DNA of 64,000 nt. Origin: Halobacteriales archaeon YIM A00013. GTDB lineage: Archaea; Halobacteriota; Halobacteria; Halobacteriales; Haloarculaceae. The stretch's first letter is position 1; each line of letters opens with the position of its first letter. The notes under the pieces were generated by a model that did no database searches, was not told where the DNA came from, and saw only the letters and a list, made by a program, of their open reading frames with translations. Position numbers and translations under genes: made by a program. Of this stretch, positions 17,192-25,719 are shown piece after piece. Location: positions 930,001 through 994,000 of the forward strand of contig JAKCFM010000001.1 in assembly GCA_025041195.1 (NCBI GenBank), in the 5' to 3' direction.

Positions 17192-19057
17192 TCAGACACC
17201 CCAGAACGTGACGATCCCACCCACGGTTACGATCGAGAGCAACAGCTGTAACGGACCACCGACGCGGATGTAATCCGAGAACCGATAGCCTCCGGGGCCG
17301 TAGACGAACAGATTCGTCTGATAGCCGACTGGCGTCATAAACGCCGTCGAGGCGGCAAACGTGACTGCGAGCACGAAGGCAAACGCGCTGGCGCCGATCG
17401 ATTCGGCGGCATTGACAGCAACGGGAAGCAACAACACGACGCTCGCGTTGTTGGAGATGACGCTCGTCAACAGTCCTGTCACGAGATAGAACAGCCAGAG
17501 GACGACCACCGTTGGTAACAGGGGCGCAATCGCGCCAACGGCGTTCCCGAGCAGCGCGGCGCCGCCGGTCTGTTGGAGGGCCATCCCCAGTGGAATCACG
17601 CCGGCTAACAGAATAACCACGTTCCATTCGACGGCGTCATACAGCTCATCGGCGTGGAGCACCCCGGTCAGCACCATTGCTACGACGCCGGCCAGCGAAG
17701 AGACGAGTATTGGTGCGATGTTCAGGGCCGGCACGATGACGACGCCGGCGATGATTGCTGCTGCGGTCGGAATCTTTTCCGTTCGGTATGAGGGCTCTTC
17801 GAGCTCGTGCGCGACGATGATCTCCGGGGTTTGTGCCAAGCGTTCGAGGCTCTGCGAATCTGCCTGTACGAGCAAGGTGTCGCCGACACGGAGTGTGATT
17901 GACGCAAACCGCTCCTGGATCAGTTCACCACGGGATCGAAACCCCAGCACCGTGGCATCGTAACGGTCACGAAAGCCCGAATCAGAGAGCGTCGTCCCAA
18001 CCAGAAACGACCCGGACGGCACCACGAGCTCGACGAGCTGGGGTTCCTCGGCGGCCGTCTCGCGGACCTGTGCCGAATCTGGCCGCCCAATGAATCTGAG
18101 TCCGATTGAATCGATGAGTGATTTGAGCGTCGTCCGGTCAGTGTGGAGTCTGAGAACATCGTCGGGTTGGAGCTCTTTGTTCTCCAGGGGCCCATCAAAC
18201 ACGCGATTACCCCTGAGCAGCTGGAGTACGTCGACCGATCCATTGCGATCTGCAAACACTGACTGGATGGTACATCCCACGTGCGGGGTGTCCGATTCCA
18301 CCACAACGTCTGCCAGATACTGCTGTACTGCATACTCCTCGATCAGATCTTCTCTCGGTGGCACGCGCTCGGGGAGCAGCCGTGGCGCAATAACCAACAG
18401 ATACGCTGCCCCCACAAGAAACACCACCACACCGAGGTGTGTGAACTCGAACATCGAAAACGCGTGCAGATCACGCTCTGGATGGCGTTCACCGAGCGTA
18501 GCGGCCACGTCGCTCGCGAGAATGTTCGTCGACGTGCCAATCAACGTGAGGGTCCCACCGAGCATCGACGCGAACGAGAGCGGTATCAACAGCTTCGATG
18601 GAGACGTTCGTCCGTTGTGCGCGAGATCGGCGATTACTGGCACGAGCACGGCCACGACTGGTGTGTTGTTGACAAATCCAGAGATCGGTCCCGCCACCCC
18701 AATGGTGGCGAGCAGCTGGCGCCGGTTGTCAGCCCCCGCAAACGCCGATAGCTTCTGGCCGAGAACCTGAACGATTCCAGTGCGACGAATGCCTCCACTC
18801 AGCAGCAACATCGCCAGCACGGTGATCGTGGCCGGACTGGAAAATCCCGAAATTCCCTCCCGTGGGGTGATCTGTGTCCATGGTTCGAGCGCTATCACGG
18901 CAACCATGATCCCGATCGCCGTCACATCAATCGGGAGCCACTCCGTGGCGAACAACACCAGTGAACAGAGGACGATGACGCCAACCACCACCATTCCAGT
19001 GGTAACCTCCGAGCCAACCCAGCCCACGGCGAGCGACATATCTACGGGAATGGACAT
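17192..19057 (-). CDS. SLC13/DASS-type permease with two RCK-C (TrkA-C) domains
   Basis: A 621-residue membrane transporter. Helices at the N- and C-terminal ends flank a soluble middle with two TrkA-C-like modules (near residues 225-300 and 320-405; segments such as FVVPSGSFLVGTTLSD-like). The motifs SGFVNNTPVVAVLVPV and GTLTLIGTSTNIL in the first half, and VISNNASVVLLLPVAV in the second, are the paired SNN/NTP signatures of sodium:anion symporters. The likely substrates are sulfate or dicarboxylates, but the sequence does not say which. It is upstream of tatCt, 49 bp apart. Confidence 0.87.
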   Translation of the reverse strand: MSIPVDMSLAVGWVGSEVTTGMVVVGVIVLCSLVLFATEWLPIDVTAIGIMVAVIALEPWTQITPREGISGFSSPATITVLAMLLLSGGIRRTGIVQVLGQKLSAFAGADNRRQLLATIGVAGPISGFVNNTPVVAVLVPVIADLAHNGRTSPSKLLIPLSFASMLGGTLTLIGTSTNILASDVAATLGERHPERDLHAFSMFEFTHLGVVVFLVGAAYLLVIAPRLLPERVPPREDLIEEYAVQQYLADVVVESDTPHVGCTIQSVFADRNGSVDVLQLLRGNRVFDGPLENKELQPDDVLRLHTDRTTLKSLIDSIGLRFIGRPDSAQVRETAAEEPQLVELVVPSGSFLVGTTLSDSGFRDRYDATVLGFRSRGELIQERFASITLRVGDTLLVQADSQSLERLAQTPEIIVAHELEEPSYRTEKIPTAAAIIAGVVIVPALNIAPILVSSLAGVVAMVLTGVLHADELYDAVEWNVVILLAGVIPLGMALQQTGGAALLGNAVGAIAPLLPTVVVLWLFYLVTGLLTSVISNNASVVLLLPVAVNAAESIGASAFAFVLAVTFAASTAFMTPVGYQTNLFVYGPGGYRFSDYIRVGGPLQLLLSIVTVGGIVTFWGV

Positions 19058-19095
19058 GGCAGATATATGAATGCGGAGCGGAAAAACGCTGTCAA

Positions 19096-19860
19096 CTACC
19101 TGGTCGCGATGTCGTGGACAAGTCTGCCAATCCCGTCGATCTCTAGTGCGAGGGTGTCACCCCCCGAGACCGAATCGACCGCCTCGCCCGTGCCCGTGGC
19201 GACGATATCACCGGGCTGGAGCGACAGATGACGGGTGATCTCCTCGATGAGCACGCCGAACGAGAACGTCAGTTGGTCGACTGTAGTGGTACACGCAACT
19301 GAGTCGTTGACCGAAAGCGAGATTTGCGCGCCGGATCGAACGTTTTCGGGTCTGGACACCACTGGGCCGATCGGTGCTGCACCGTCGAATGCTTTGGCGC
19401 GAACCAACTCCCGTTCGCGTCCCCGTTCGGTGTGGTTCGTGAGATCGGTGAGGCAGGTGTAGCCTGCAATCACGTCCTCGACGGTCGCTGCATGAACGGA
19501 AGTGCAGTGCTCAGAGATGACGGCACCAACTGCTGGCTCACAGGTGATCCGCTCCGTACCGTGCGGGAGTTCGATCGTCTCACGGTGTGACGCCACTGCA
19601 GATGGGGGCTTGAGAAATAACTCCGGTCGAGAGGCGGCCGATCGATCTTCCGTCTCGGCTGCTGCGTTCGGCAGTGCACAGACGATTTTGCTCGGATCAC
19701 AGGGCGCAAGGACAGTCACATCGTCGGGATGAAGGGTTTCAGTGCCGATGGCAACCCGTCCACCGTAATGCGATCTGACCGCAATTTCGTCGTCGGGCTG
19801 CCCACTCCACTCTCCCCGACGAACGTTGCCAGCAGGATCACGAAATCGAACGGTACGCAT
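19096..19860 (-). CDS. Fumarylacetoacetate-hydrolase-family protein, metal site altered
   Basis: A 254-residue FAH-fold protein. The order of segments fits the family: PSKIVCALPN, FLKPPSAVASH, a metal-site strand ITCEPAVGAV, GYTCLTDLTN, RAKAFDGAAPIGPVV, and the C-terminal PGDIVATGTGEAV. FAH enzymes normally bind Mg/Mn through Glu-x-Glu plus Asp. Here E108 and D139 are kept, but the second Glu position is A110. Activity is therefore uncertain; it could be a degenerate paralogue or use another ligand. The ATG at 19860 was preferred to one 27 codons upstream because MRTVRFRDPAG is the typical start. Confidence 0.82.
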   Translation of the reverse strand: MRTVRFRDPAGNVRRGEWSGQPDDEIAVRSHYGGRVAIGTETLHPDDVTVLAPCDPSKIVCALPNAAAETEDRSAASRPELFLKPPSAVASHRETIELPHGTERITCEPAVGAVISEHCTSVHAATVEDVIAGYTCLTDLTNHTERGRERELVRAKAFDGAAPIGPVVSRPENVRSGAQISLSVNDSVACTTTVDQLTFSFGVLIEEITRHLSLQPGDIVATGTGEAVDSVSGGDTLALEIDGIGRLVHDIATR

Positions 19861-19961
19861 ACGCAGTGGTTGTTCCGAATCAGAATAAAGCTGCCCGATG
19901 GCAGTTGCTATCTTTCCAGAATCGGACGGTTTAATGTGCATGAGCCACGTTTCCTTCCGAT

Positions 19962-20669
19962 ATGGAACTCACCTGGCACGGCCACTCCACATGGCAGGTT
20001 ACAGTTGGCGAAACCACACTGCTCATCGATCCGTTTTTTGATAACCCCCACACGTCGCTACAACCGGCCGACGTACCGACGCCTGAGTATCTCGTCTGTA
20101 CGCACGGCCACGCTGACCATATCGCGGACGTGGACTCATTCGCTGACGCAACGGTTGTCGCAACGCCCGAACTGTGTGCCTATCTAGAGGCTGAGCACGG
20201 CATCTCCAAATCAATCGGTATGAATCTCGGCGGAACCGTCGAGTGTGGGGATGCAACCGTGACGATGGTTCGTGCGGATCACACAAACGGCGCAATGACG
20301 ACCTACGAGTACGATCTTGGACTCCCCGTTGGGGTGCTCATCAGTGACGGTGCGCCGGCTGCAGATGCCGATTCGACGACGTTCTACCACGCTGGCGACA
20401 CATCACTGCACACTGAGATGGACGCCGTTATCGGTGACCATCTCGCGCCGGACGCTGCTGCGCTCCCGGTCGGTGATCACTTCACGATGGGCCCCCGACA
20501 GGCGGCAATCGCAACGGAGTGGCTCGACGTTGCAACCGTCATCCCAATGCATTACGACACGTTTCCACCGATCGAGATCGACGTTTCAGAGTTCGAATCG
20601 GCAGTTGCCGACCGAACGTCACAAACTGAGGTGGCCGTTCTCGACGGGGACGAGTCACTCACAATTTGA
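19962..20669 (+). CDS. UPF0173-type metal-dependent hydrolase (MBL fold)
   Basis: A 235-residue metallo-beta-lactamase-fold protein of the UPF0173 type. It begins [13 protein letters not shown], has the zinc motif HGHADH (H48, H50, D52, H53), a later FYHAGDTS loop, and [12 protein letters not shown] near the end. These proteins are related to L-ascorbate-6-phosphate lactonase and RNase Z folds, but their substrate is unknown. It is divergent from the FAH-family gene. Confidence 0.9.
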   Translation: MELTWHGHSTWQVTVGETTLLIDPFFDNPHTSLQPADVPTPEYLVCTHGHADHIADVDSFADATVVATPELCAYLEAEHGISKSIGMNLGGTVECGDATVTMVRADHTNGAMTTYEYDLGLPVGVLISDGAPAADADSTTFYHAGDTSLHTEMDAVIGDHLAPDAAALPVGDHFTMGPRQAAIATEWLDVATVIPMHYDTFPPIEIDVSEFESAVADRTSQTEVAVLDGDESLTI

Positions 20670-20730
20670 TCATCCGCGCACGAAATCGCAGTAGCTACCT
20701 TTTTCTATCCAGGCAAAAATCCTCAGACGT

Positions 20731-21129
20731 ATGAGTACGATCGAAGCGACCACGACTTCAGAGTCCGGCTACACATCGGTAAGCCGTGTTGGCGAGTACG
20801 AACTGACGATCGACGCGACCAATTCCGACGGACCGAATCCGAACGAAGTTCTCGTCGTCGATTACGCCTCCTGTTTCGTGCCGGCGCTTCGTGTCGGTGC
20901 ACAGAAGGCTGGCCACGATGACCTGGGTCGCGTCGAAGTGGATATCTCCGCCGAACTCGACGACGATGATGATCTGACGTCGATTACGTTCGATATCGCC
21001 ATTGCGGCAGCCCTCTCCGAAGCGGAAGTCGCGACCGTCGTCGAGAGCGCAGAAGACATCTGTCACGTCCACGACGCGCTGCGTGATGAACTGCACGCGG
21101 AGATCGATGTGACACCGGACGCGTTCTGA
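20731..21129 (+). CDS. OsmC/Ohr family protein
   Basis: A 132-residue OsmC-fold protein. The two redox cysteines typical of peroxide-reducing OsmC proteins are at C48 (DYASCFVPALR) and C111 (EDICHVHDAL). The family reduces organic hydroperoxides with thiol cofactors. It is the first gene of a plus-strand run with small spacers (42 and 41 bp) that leads to TrmJ, and a T-rich TATA-like region (CCTTTTTCTATCC) precedes it. Confidence 0.9.
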   Translation: MSTIEATTTSESGYTSVSRVGEYELTIDATNSDGPNPNEVLVVDYASCFVPALRVGAQKAGHDDLGRVEVDISAELDDDDDLTSITFDIAIAAALSEAEVATVVESAEDICHVHDALRDELHAEIDVTPDAF

Positions 21130-21171
21130 GTCGACAGAACGCTGAAACCCATGCCATTGTAATAGTGGCGT

Positions 21172-21606
21172 ATGACGCAGGACTGGACCGATCGAATTGT
21201 GGGTGCCAGAATGACGGTTGATACCGAATTCGAAGCACGAATTGAGGAGTCAGATTTTTCCCGCCAGCAGTGGGGGCTGGTGATGAGCGCAACCGAATTC
21301 GAGATCGAAGGGCCAACAGATCCCGATTCGGCAACGCTTATCGCCAACACGGAGAAGCACCCAGCCATTCTGGGCGAACTGGATGGAATCGATTCTCACG
21401 GCCCGATGGGTGGTGGGTCAGCATCGAACGGTGGCATACTCGAACGGATCACCAGCGCACTACGGGGCGGTGACAGCACCGAGACTGCGCATCGCGACGC
21501 CGCTGAACGGCTGACTGACGCGTACGCCACAGCGCTGCAGCGCCACCTCGTTGAAAACGGTCGCTGGGCGGAGATCTGTGCGCTCGCAGGGGCGTCTGGC
21601 GACTGA
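21172..21606 (+). CDS. Haloarchaeal protein of unknown function (DUF5799-like)
   Basis: A 144-residue soluble acidic protein. An N-terminal alpha/beta part (DRIVGARMTVDTEF, QQWGLVMSATEFEI) is followed by a Gly/Ser linker (GPMGGGSASNGG) and a helical C-terminal end with HLVENGRWAEICALAG. From memory it matches DUF5799, known only in haloarchaea. No function is known. The tight plus-strand neighbourhood suggests co-expression with the OsmC and TrmJ genes. Confidence 0.8.
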   Translation: MTQDWTDRIVGARMTVDTEFEARIEESDFSRQQWGLVMSATEFEIEGPTDPDSATLIANTEKHPAILGELDGIDSHGPMGGGSASNGGILERITSALRGGDSTETAHRDAAERLTDAYATALQRHLVENGRWAEICALAGASGD

Positions 21607-21647
21607 CAAAACGCGTCGTTTTTCAGCACTCACGGAGTAGTCCATTT

Positions 21648-22172
21648 ATGACAAAGGTGAGTATCGGACTCCGCGGGTGGCGATTCGACGAGTCCGAGCT
21701 GTTCGATGCGAACGGCGAGTTCAGGCCACTCACGGAGATGTCGCCGGACACTCGCGATCGGATCGCCCGGCTGATGGTCGTGGTCAACGACCCCTGTGAT
21801 TGTTGCTGGCTGCAACACGGCGAATCGGACAAACAACGCTGTCGATCCGCGCAGGTGGTGTACGGCGAACCGTTGCACGAGGTGGTGTTGTGTAATCAAC
21901 ACGAGTCCGATTTTCTCTACTGGTTCCGCGAAGAAGACGGCAATCTACTGACGGGTGAGCGAACGTTCGACAGCGCGTTCCACCAGTGGTTCGCGGATGG
22001 TGGCAGGGCTCCAGACGGATACGGTGGCCTCGAACACGTTGATACGGACCCGGAGACAGTTCCAACGCCGACGCCGGCCGAGGAGCTCCCCTCGATGGAC
22101 GAGAAGCTCGCCGAGTTGGATGAAGAGACGCTCACAGAGCTTGATGTGAATCTCGACGATCTCGACATATGA
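21648..22172 (+). CDS. Cysteine-cluster protein upstream of trmJ, unknown function
   Basis: A 174-residue protein. A compact cysteine cluster (C50, C52, C53, then C65, C82 and H85) in DPCDCCW...RC...LCNQH suggests one or two metal sites. The C-terminal third is a low-complexity acidic tail (TPTPAEELPSMDEKLAEL and so on). I do not recognise a named family. Its stop overlaps the trmJ start by four bases (ATGA), so it may help in tRNA modification, but that is only context. Confidence 0.78.
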   Translation: MTKVSIGLRGWRFDESELFDANGEFRPLTEMSPDTRDRIARLMVVVNDPCDCCWLQHGESDKQRCRSAQVVYGEPLHEVVLCNQHESDFLYWFREEDGNLLTGERTFDSAFHQWFADGGRAPDGYGGLEHVDTDPETVPTPTPAEELPSMDEKLAELDEETLTELDVNLDDLDI

Positions 22173-22900
22173 GCGACCCCGGAATCTCCATTGCCGTTGT
22201 TGATGCGAAGACGCCTGGCAATGTTGGGACGATTGCCCGCGCGATGAAAAATTTCGGACTCTCTGATCTCTATCTTGTTGATCCCCCCGAGCTCGATCCC
22301 GATGGCGATGCCTACGGGTTTGCGGGACAGGCCAGAACTGACCTGCTTCCAAACGCAAAAACGGTGTCGTTCGACTATCTCGTTGAGAACTTCCATACCG
22401 TCGGAACGACGGCGACCACGAACAGCGACCATCGTCGCCACGTCAGATATCCTTATAAAACGCCAGACGAACTCCGTGACTCGCTTGCGTCGGTTGCGAC
22501 AGAAACAGTCGTTATCTTCGGTCGCGAGCGGGTTGGCCTGCATAACGAGGAGTTAGCGCGACTCGATGAGATCTGTTCAATTCCGGCAAGTGATTCCTAT
22601 CCCGTTTTGAATCTCGGACAGGCAGCGACGGTCATCTGTTATGCGCTGAGCCCGCTCAGCATCGAATCGACACAACAGCCCGACCAGATCGTTCGGGCAC
22701 CAGAGGCGGACATCGAAGGGCTGTATGCAGAGTTCGACCGATTGCTTGGCCAGCTGGGGGAAACCGACGATCGTGACAGGCTCATGCGGCTCTGGCGTCG
22801 ACTGCTTGGCCGTGCACATCCGACAAAGAGGGAGGTGAGCTCACTCCGTGGCGTCGTCAGACGCAGTGCTGATCGGGTGGAACCACCGTCGCGCGAGTAG
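22169..22900 (+). CDS. trmJ: TrmJ-type tRNA (Nm32) 2'-O-methyltransferase
   Basis: A 243-residue SPOUT methyltransferase. The N-terminal part reads VVDAKTPGNVGTIARAMKNFG. Knot motifs are FGRERVGLHNEEL and LNLGQAATVICYAL, which bind S-adenosylmethionine in the trefoil knot. The C-terminal 80 residues are an extra helical extension. TrmJ methylates the ribose of nucleotide 32 in tRNA; the archaeal enzyme usually acts on C32. It is translationally coupled to the cysteine-cluster gene upstream. Confidence 0.88.
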   Translation: MSDPGISIAVVDAKTPGNVGTIARAMKNFGLSDLYLVDPPELDPDGDAYGFAGQARTDLLPNAKTVSFDYLVENFHTVGTTATTNSDHRRHVRYPYKTPDELRDSLASVATETVVIFGRERVGLHNEELARLDEICSIPASDSYPVLNLGQAATVICYALSPLSIESTQQPDQIVRAPEADIEGLYAEFDRLLGQLGETDDRDRLMRLWRRLLGRAHPTKREVSSLRGVVRRSADRVEPPSRE

Positions 22901-23282
22901 AATGAGCCGAAGACGAGCCGTCCTCGGACTCTGGCACGCAGTATGAGTACGTCATCCACTGAGTTCGACCGGTAAGACAGTGAAATCCTCCTGGCTGGCA
23001 CCACATGATATGTCGGCCATGGATCCTCGCGTTACCACGCCGACACTGTCGGACTCCTGGGGATGACGATTACACCAGCGGAGCGGATTCCACTGTCGAG
23101 TTGCGCTTGCAATCTACGCACACCCAATAGATACACATTTGCGAATTATACATAAATCTATCGTGAAACTGGGGCGGTGGACGCGCACCTCGTCCGTTCC
23201 TGGTGTCTGGACCGCTCACTTGTTGTGCACAGCAGTGCTGTCGTACAAAACTGTTAACTCGATGGATCCGGTAGCACCTCCC
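22901..23282. other. Gene-free spacer before iscA-like gene
   Basis: About 380 bp without a convincing gene. Short frames on both strands lack family features. An AT-rich patch (TTATACATAAAT near 23140-23155) looks like a promoter, and a second weak box (CAAAACTGTTAAC) lies 25-40 bp before the iscA ATG. I see no tRNA-like fold, no clear hairpin terminator and no repeat. A small structured RNA cannot be excluded by eye. Confidence 0.5.
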
Positions 23283-23636
23283 ATGAGTTCGACGGCCGAT
23301 ACGACGACGATCGACGTGACCGAGCGAGCCGCACAGCAGGCACTCGATCTGTTGAACGGAGAAGGCCTCGACACAACCGTCGCTGGGCTTCGCCTGTTCG
23401 TACAGCAAGGTGGCTGTGCGGGGTTGTCGTACGGTATGCGATTCGACAACGAACCCGAATCGGACGACACCGTCTTCACCCACCACGATCTCCGCGTGTT
23501 CGTCGATCCCGCGAGCATGGAGTATATCGAAGGGAGCGTCCTCGATTTCGAGGACGGACTCCAGGGCGCGGGCTTTCACGTGGAGAATCCAAACGTTGTC
23601 AGCGAGTGTGGCTGTGGCGAATCGTTCCGAACCTAG
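23283..23636 (+). CDS. IscA/HesB/ErpA family Fe-S carrier
   Basis: A 117-residue A-type carrier. The three conserved cysteines are visible in GGCAGLSYGM and the C-terminal CGCGESF. Segments TERAAQQALDLLN and SVLDFEDGLQGAGFHVENPN also fit the family, which binds or transfers Fe-S clusters. I chose the ATG at 23283; an ATG seven codons earlier (23262) is possible, but the whole upstream frame is poor. Its stop overlaps that of the convergent dodecin gene by four bases. Confidence 0.92.
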   Translation: MSSTADTTTIDVTERAAQQALDLLNGEGLDTTVAGLRLFVQQGGCAGLSYGMRFDNEPESDDTVFTHHDLRVFVDPASMEYIEGSVLDFEDGLQGAGFHVENPNVVSECGCGESFRT

Positions 23637-23833
23637 CCCTCCAGTTCGAACGCAACGGTTAGCTCGGCCTGATACTCGCGCGGGTTGGCGGTGGCAACCT
23701 CAACACCCAGCTCTTCTACTTCTACCCAGAGGACGTTGTCAAGCGTGTGCTCGGCTCGATTGATCGCATCTGCCACTGCGTCGTCGAATCCGTCCGTGCT
23801 CGTCCCGATGAGCGTGATTTTTTTGTATACCAT
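23633..23833 (-). CDS. Dodecin (flavin-binding)
   Basis: A 66-residue dodecin. MVYKKITLIGTSTDGFDDAV is the usual N-terminus, and the single helix plus strands (VLWVEVEELGVEV, YQAELTVAFELEG) build the hollow dodecameric sphere. The tryptophan in VLWVEV is the residue that stacks on the flavin. Haloarchaeal dodecins store riboflavin and related flavins. The ATG at 23833 was chosen over one four codons upstream. Confidence 0.93.
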   Translation of the reverse strand: MVYKKITLIGTSTDGFDDAVADAINRAEHTLDNVLWVEVEELGVEVATANPREYQAELTVAFELEG

Positions 23834-23949
23834 GGTTACTGTCACCCAGTTCCATATATTTCCGGAATGATTGGTTCGTCGAGGAACAAAGAGAAGGTTC
23901 TGACCCCTTGGACGCAGATTTGATACAGATCGAGCACACCAACTCCAGT

Positions 23950-24114
23950 ATGGTGACCATCACTCCACCAGAGGACCGCCGGTGTGAACGGTGCGGACGG
24001 AAAGACTGCTGGGACGACGGAAACGATAACTGGACTGTTGTGGGCGACCATGGCAATCCGTTTTGCATCCACGAGTGGAATATCAACGGCACGTACAGCC
24101 CGTTTGAAGCGTAA
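23950..24114 (+). CDS. HEWD family small zinc protein
   Basis: A 54-residue protein with the HEW(D/N) signature (FCIHEWNINGTYSPF) and a CxxC-type knuckle (RCERCGR). These residues, plus the C in the HEW motif, could bind one zinc. The name HEWD is from memory of small haloarchaeal proteins; the function is unknown. Start MVTITPPEDRRCERC. It is followed after one base (TAACATG) by cutA, so the two genes are likely co-transcribed. Confidence 0.82.
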   Translation: MVTITPPEDRRCERCGRKDCWDDGNDNWTVVGDHGNPFCIHEWNINGTYSPFEA

Positions 24115-24115
24115 C

Positions 24116-24415
24116 ATGCCGACAGCGTACATCACCTGTCCAGAACGAATCGCCGAGGAGCTAGCCTATGAGCTCGTTGACGCGGGACACTGTGCCTGTG
24201 TCAATCTGCTTGACTGCCGGTCGGTCTATCGGTGGGATGACGGCGTCCAGACGGACGATGAGGTGATCCTGCTCGCAAAAACTACTGACGAGAACTATCA
24301 GCCGCTCGTTGAAGCGGTCTGTGAGCGCCATCCGTACGACGTGCCGTGTATCGAGCGGTTTGAGGATGCGCCGATCGAGCCGTTCGCCACCTGGCGCGAG
24401 GATGCAACCAACTGA
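24116..24415 (+). CDS. cutA: CutA1 divalent-cation tolerance protein
   Basis: A 99-residue CutA1 protein. The segments AYITCPERIAEELA, GHCACVNLLDCRSVYRWDDG, VILLAKTTDENY and YDVPCIERFEDAPI match the trimeric PII-like fold. CutA is linked to copper and other divalent-cation tolerance, but its biochemical role is unsettled. The start is only one base past the HEWD stop. Confidence 0.93.
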   Translation: MPTAYITCPERIAEELAYELVDAGHCACVNLLDCRSVYRWDDGVQTDDEVILLAKTTDENYQPLVEAVCERHPYDVPCIERFEDAPIEPFATWREDATN

Positions 24416-24453
24416 CCGGAAACGGTCGGGATTACTATCGGTTGCTGACCACG

Positions 24454-24467
24454 ACAGTTATTACTGT
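24454..24467. promoter_or_regulatory. Small palindrome ACAGT-TATT-ACTGT
   Basis: A perfect 5-bp inverted repeat with a 4-base AT centre, in the 118-bp spacer between cutA and the next plus-strand gene, ending 66 bp before that gene's ATG. It could be an operator half-site pair or chance. Confidence 0.3.
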
Positions 24468-24533
24468 GCCCGCCGGACTCTATTCCATGTCGAAACGGCT
24501 CTGTGACAATACTCGACCGGGAGGGGTGTTTGT

Positions 24534-24908
24534 ATGGACGATCCGTGTCGGGAGTTAATCGGGCAGTTCGTCGGCAGTGATGTCGATCCGTGCGCTGCGA
24601 CCTGTAGTTTTCATGATCGGCCGTGTACGCTCTCGTCGGGCGATACCCTCCAGCTTGAAGTTGAGCGCGTCGATGCCGAGTGGATCCCGTTGTTTCATCG
24701 ATGTGCGGCCCACGCGGTGGCAGCGTTTCCCGATGAGCACACTGTTTACGGAGTCAATCAAGCACTCATTGAAACGACGCTCCAGCCAACGGGTGCGTTT
24801 TTACCACAGTCACGCGAATACGCCCCCGAAGCACTGACAATAGCCGACATCACTATTGTCGACGTTTCGACGGAAACGGAAGGCCGAAAACCGACGGATC
24901 ACCCCTGA
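24534..24908 (+). CDS. Cysteine-containing haloarchaeal protein, unknown function
   Basis: A 124-residue protein. Cysteines C5, C20, C24, C31, C57 and H60 (DPCAATCSFHDRPC and HRCAAH) could build a zinc site in the first half; the second half is beta-rich and acidic (TIADITIVDVSTET). I do not recognise the family with certainty. It is convergent with the nuclease gene and overlaps its 3' end by 10 bases. Confidence 0.75.
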   Translation: MDDPCRELIGQFVGSDVDPCAATCSFHDRPCTLSSGDTLQLEVERVDAEWIPLFHRCAAHAVAAFPDEHTVYGVNQALIETTLQPTGAFLPQSREYAPEALTIADITIVDVSTETEGRKPTDHP

Positions 24909-25666
24909 CAGACGCTGGCGAACACGTTCTGGTGAAGTTCGGTTGCGACGTGGTCCATTACCCGCTTGAGATTCACCGTATCGTCGCGGTTGTACGAAAC
25001 GAGCGTCGTGAGTGCGTCCTCGTCACCCCGCTCGTACTCGCGCCACAGTCGAACCGCGTCCTGTCCCGTAATATCTTTCTCTCCGCGATCGATGCCGAGT
25101 TCGCGCTCGATCGGTTTCAAACCCCCTGAGAGGCCAAGCTGTTTGCATGGATACATGAGATCGACGTGGGGTCGGTCGATTTCGATATCGAGTGCGGTTT
25201 CGAGAAACGGCACATCGAAGCGTTTGCCGTTGAACGTCACGAGCAACGGCGCGTTGTTGATCGTCTCCTCGATCGCTTCCCGGGTGAGCATCTCGCCCAC
25301 GACGGGATCATCGTCGTTGACGAACGTGCGCGTCGATTCACCCTGGTGAATCGAGACGGTGGTAACCGCATCAGAGTGATGGCTCAGTCCAGTGGTCTCA
25401 ATGTCGAAAAAGCAGGCGTCAGTATCGAAGTTCTCGTACAGTCGCCACTGGTGTTGGCCGGGAACGGTGTTGGCAAAAAAGCTGGCGTCGCCATTTGACA
25501 GCGCTGCCGAGGCATCGTCGATGAACGATTGGATTCGCTCACTCGTGGTTTCACCCACCACGCCGTGCTCGAACTCCTCCCAGTGGGTGATCCCCCGTCG
25601 CCACAGTTTCCGCTCGGTCGCCTCGCCGACGCCCCGAACGGGGATGAAGCTGTTTTCAATGCGCAT
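24899..25666 (-). CDS. RNase H-like (YprB-type) exonuclease domain protein
   Basis: A 255-residue nuclease-fold protein. A short helix-hairpin part comes first (FIPVRGVGEATERKLWRRG). A DEDD-type exonuclease domain follows, with D and E in CFFDIETTGL, VTFNGKRFDVPFLE in the middle, and NRDDTVNLKRV at the end. This matches the YprB/RNase H-like group, thought to act in DNA or RNA 3'-5' trimming. The substrate is unknown. Confidence 0.85.
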   Translation of the reverse strand: MRIENSFIPVRGVGEATERKLWRRGITHWEEFEHGVVGETTSERIQSFIDDASAALSNGDASFFANTVPGQHQWRLYENFDTDACFFDIETTGLSHHSDAVTTVSIHQGESTRTFVNDDDPVVGEMLTREAIEETINNAPLLVTFNGKRFDVPFLETALDIEIDRPHVDLMYPCKQLGLSGGLKPIERELGIDRGEKDITGQDAVRLWREYERGDEDALTTLVSYNRDDTVNLKRVMDHVATELHQNVFASVCQG

Positions 25667-25719
25667 GTATCGTCTCCACGCTCGATTGCCCTAAACGCTC
25701 CGCAGCGACTCCAGAATGG

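Noticed and set aside
22901-23282. Possible structured RNA (RNase P or 7S RNA) in the 380-bp spacer
   Set aside because: I could find no long pairing, no conserved RNase P or SRP core sequence and no terminator; not enough to call.
23070-23579. Minus-strand frame through the iscA-like gene and its upstream spacer
   Set aside because: The IscA-type gene is clear on the plus strand; the minus frame has scattered cysteines but no family match.
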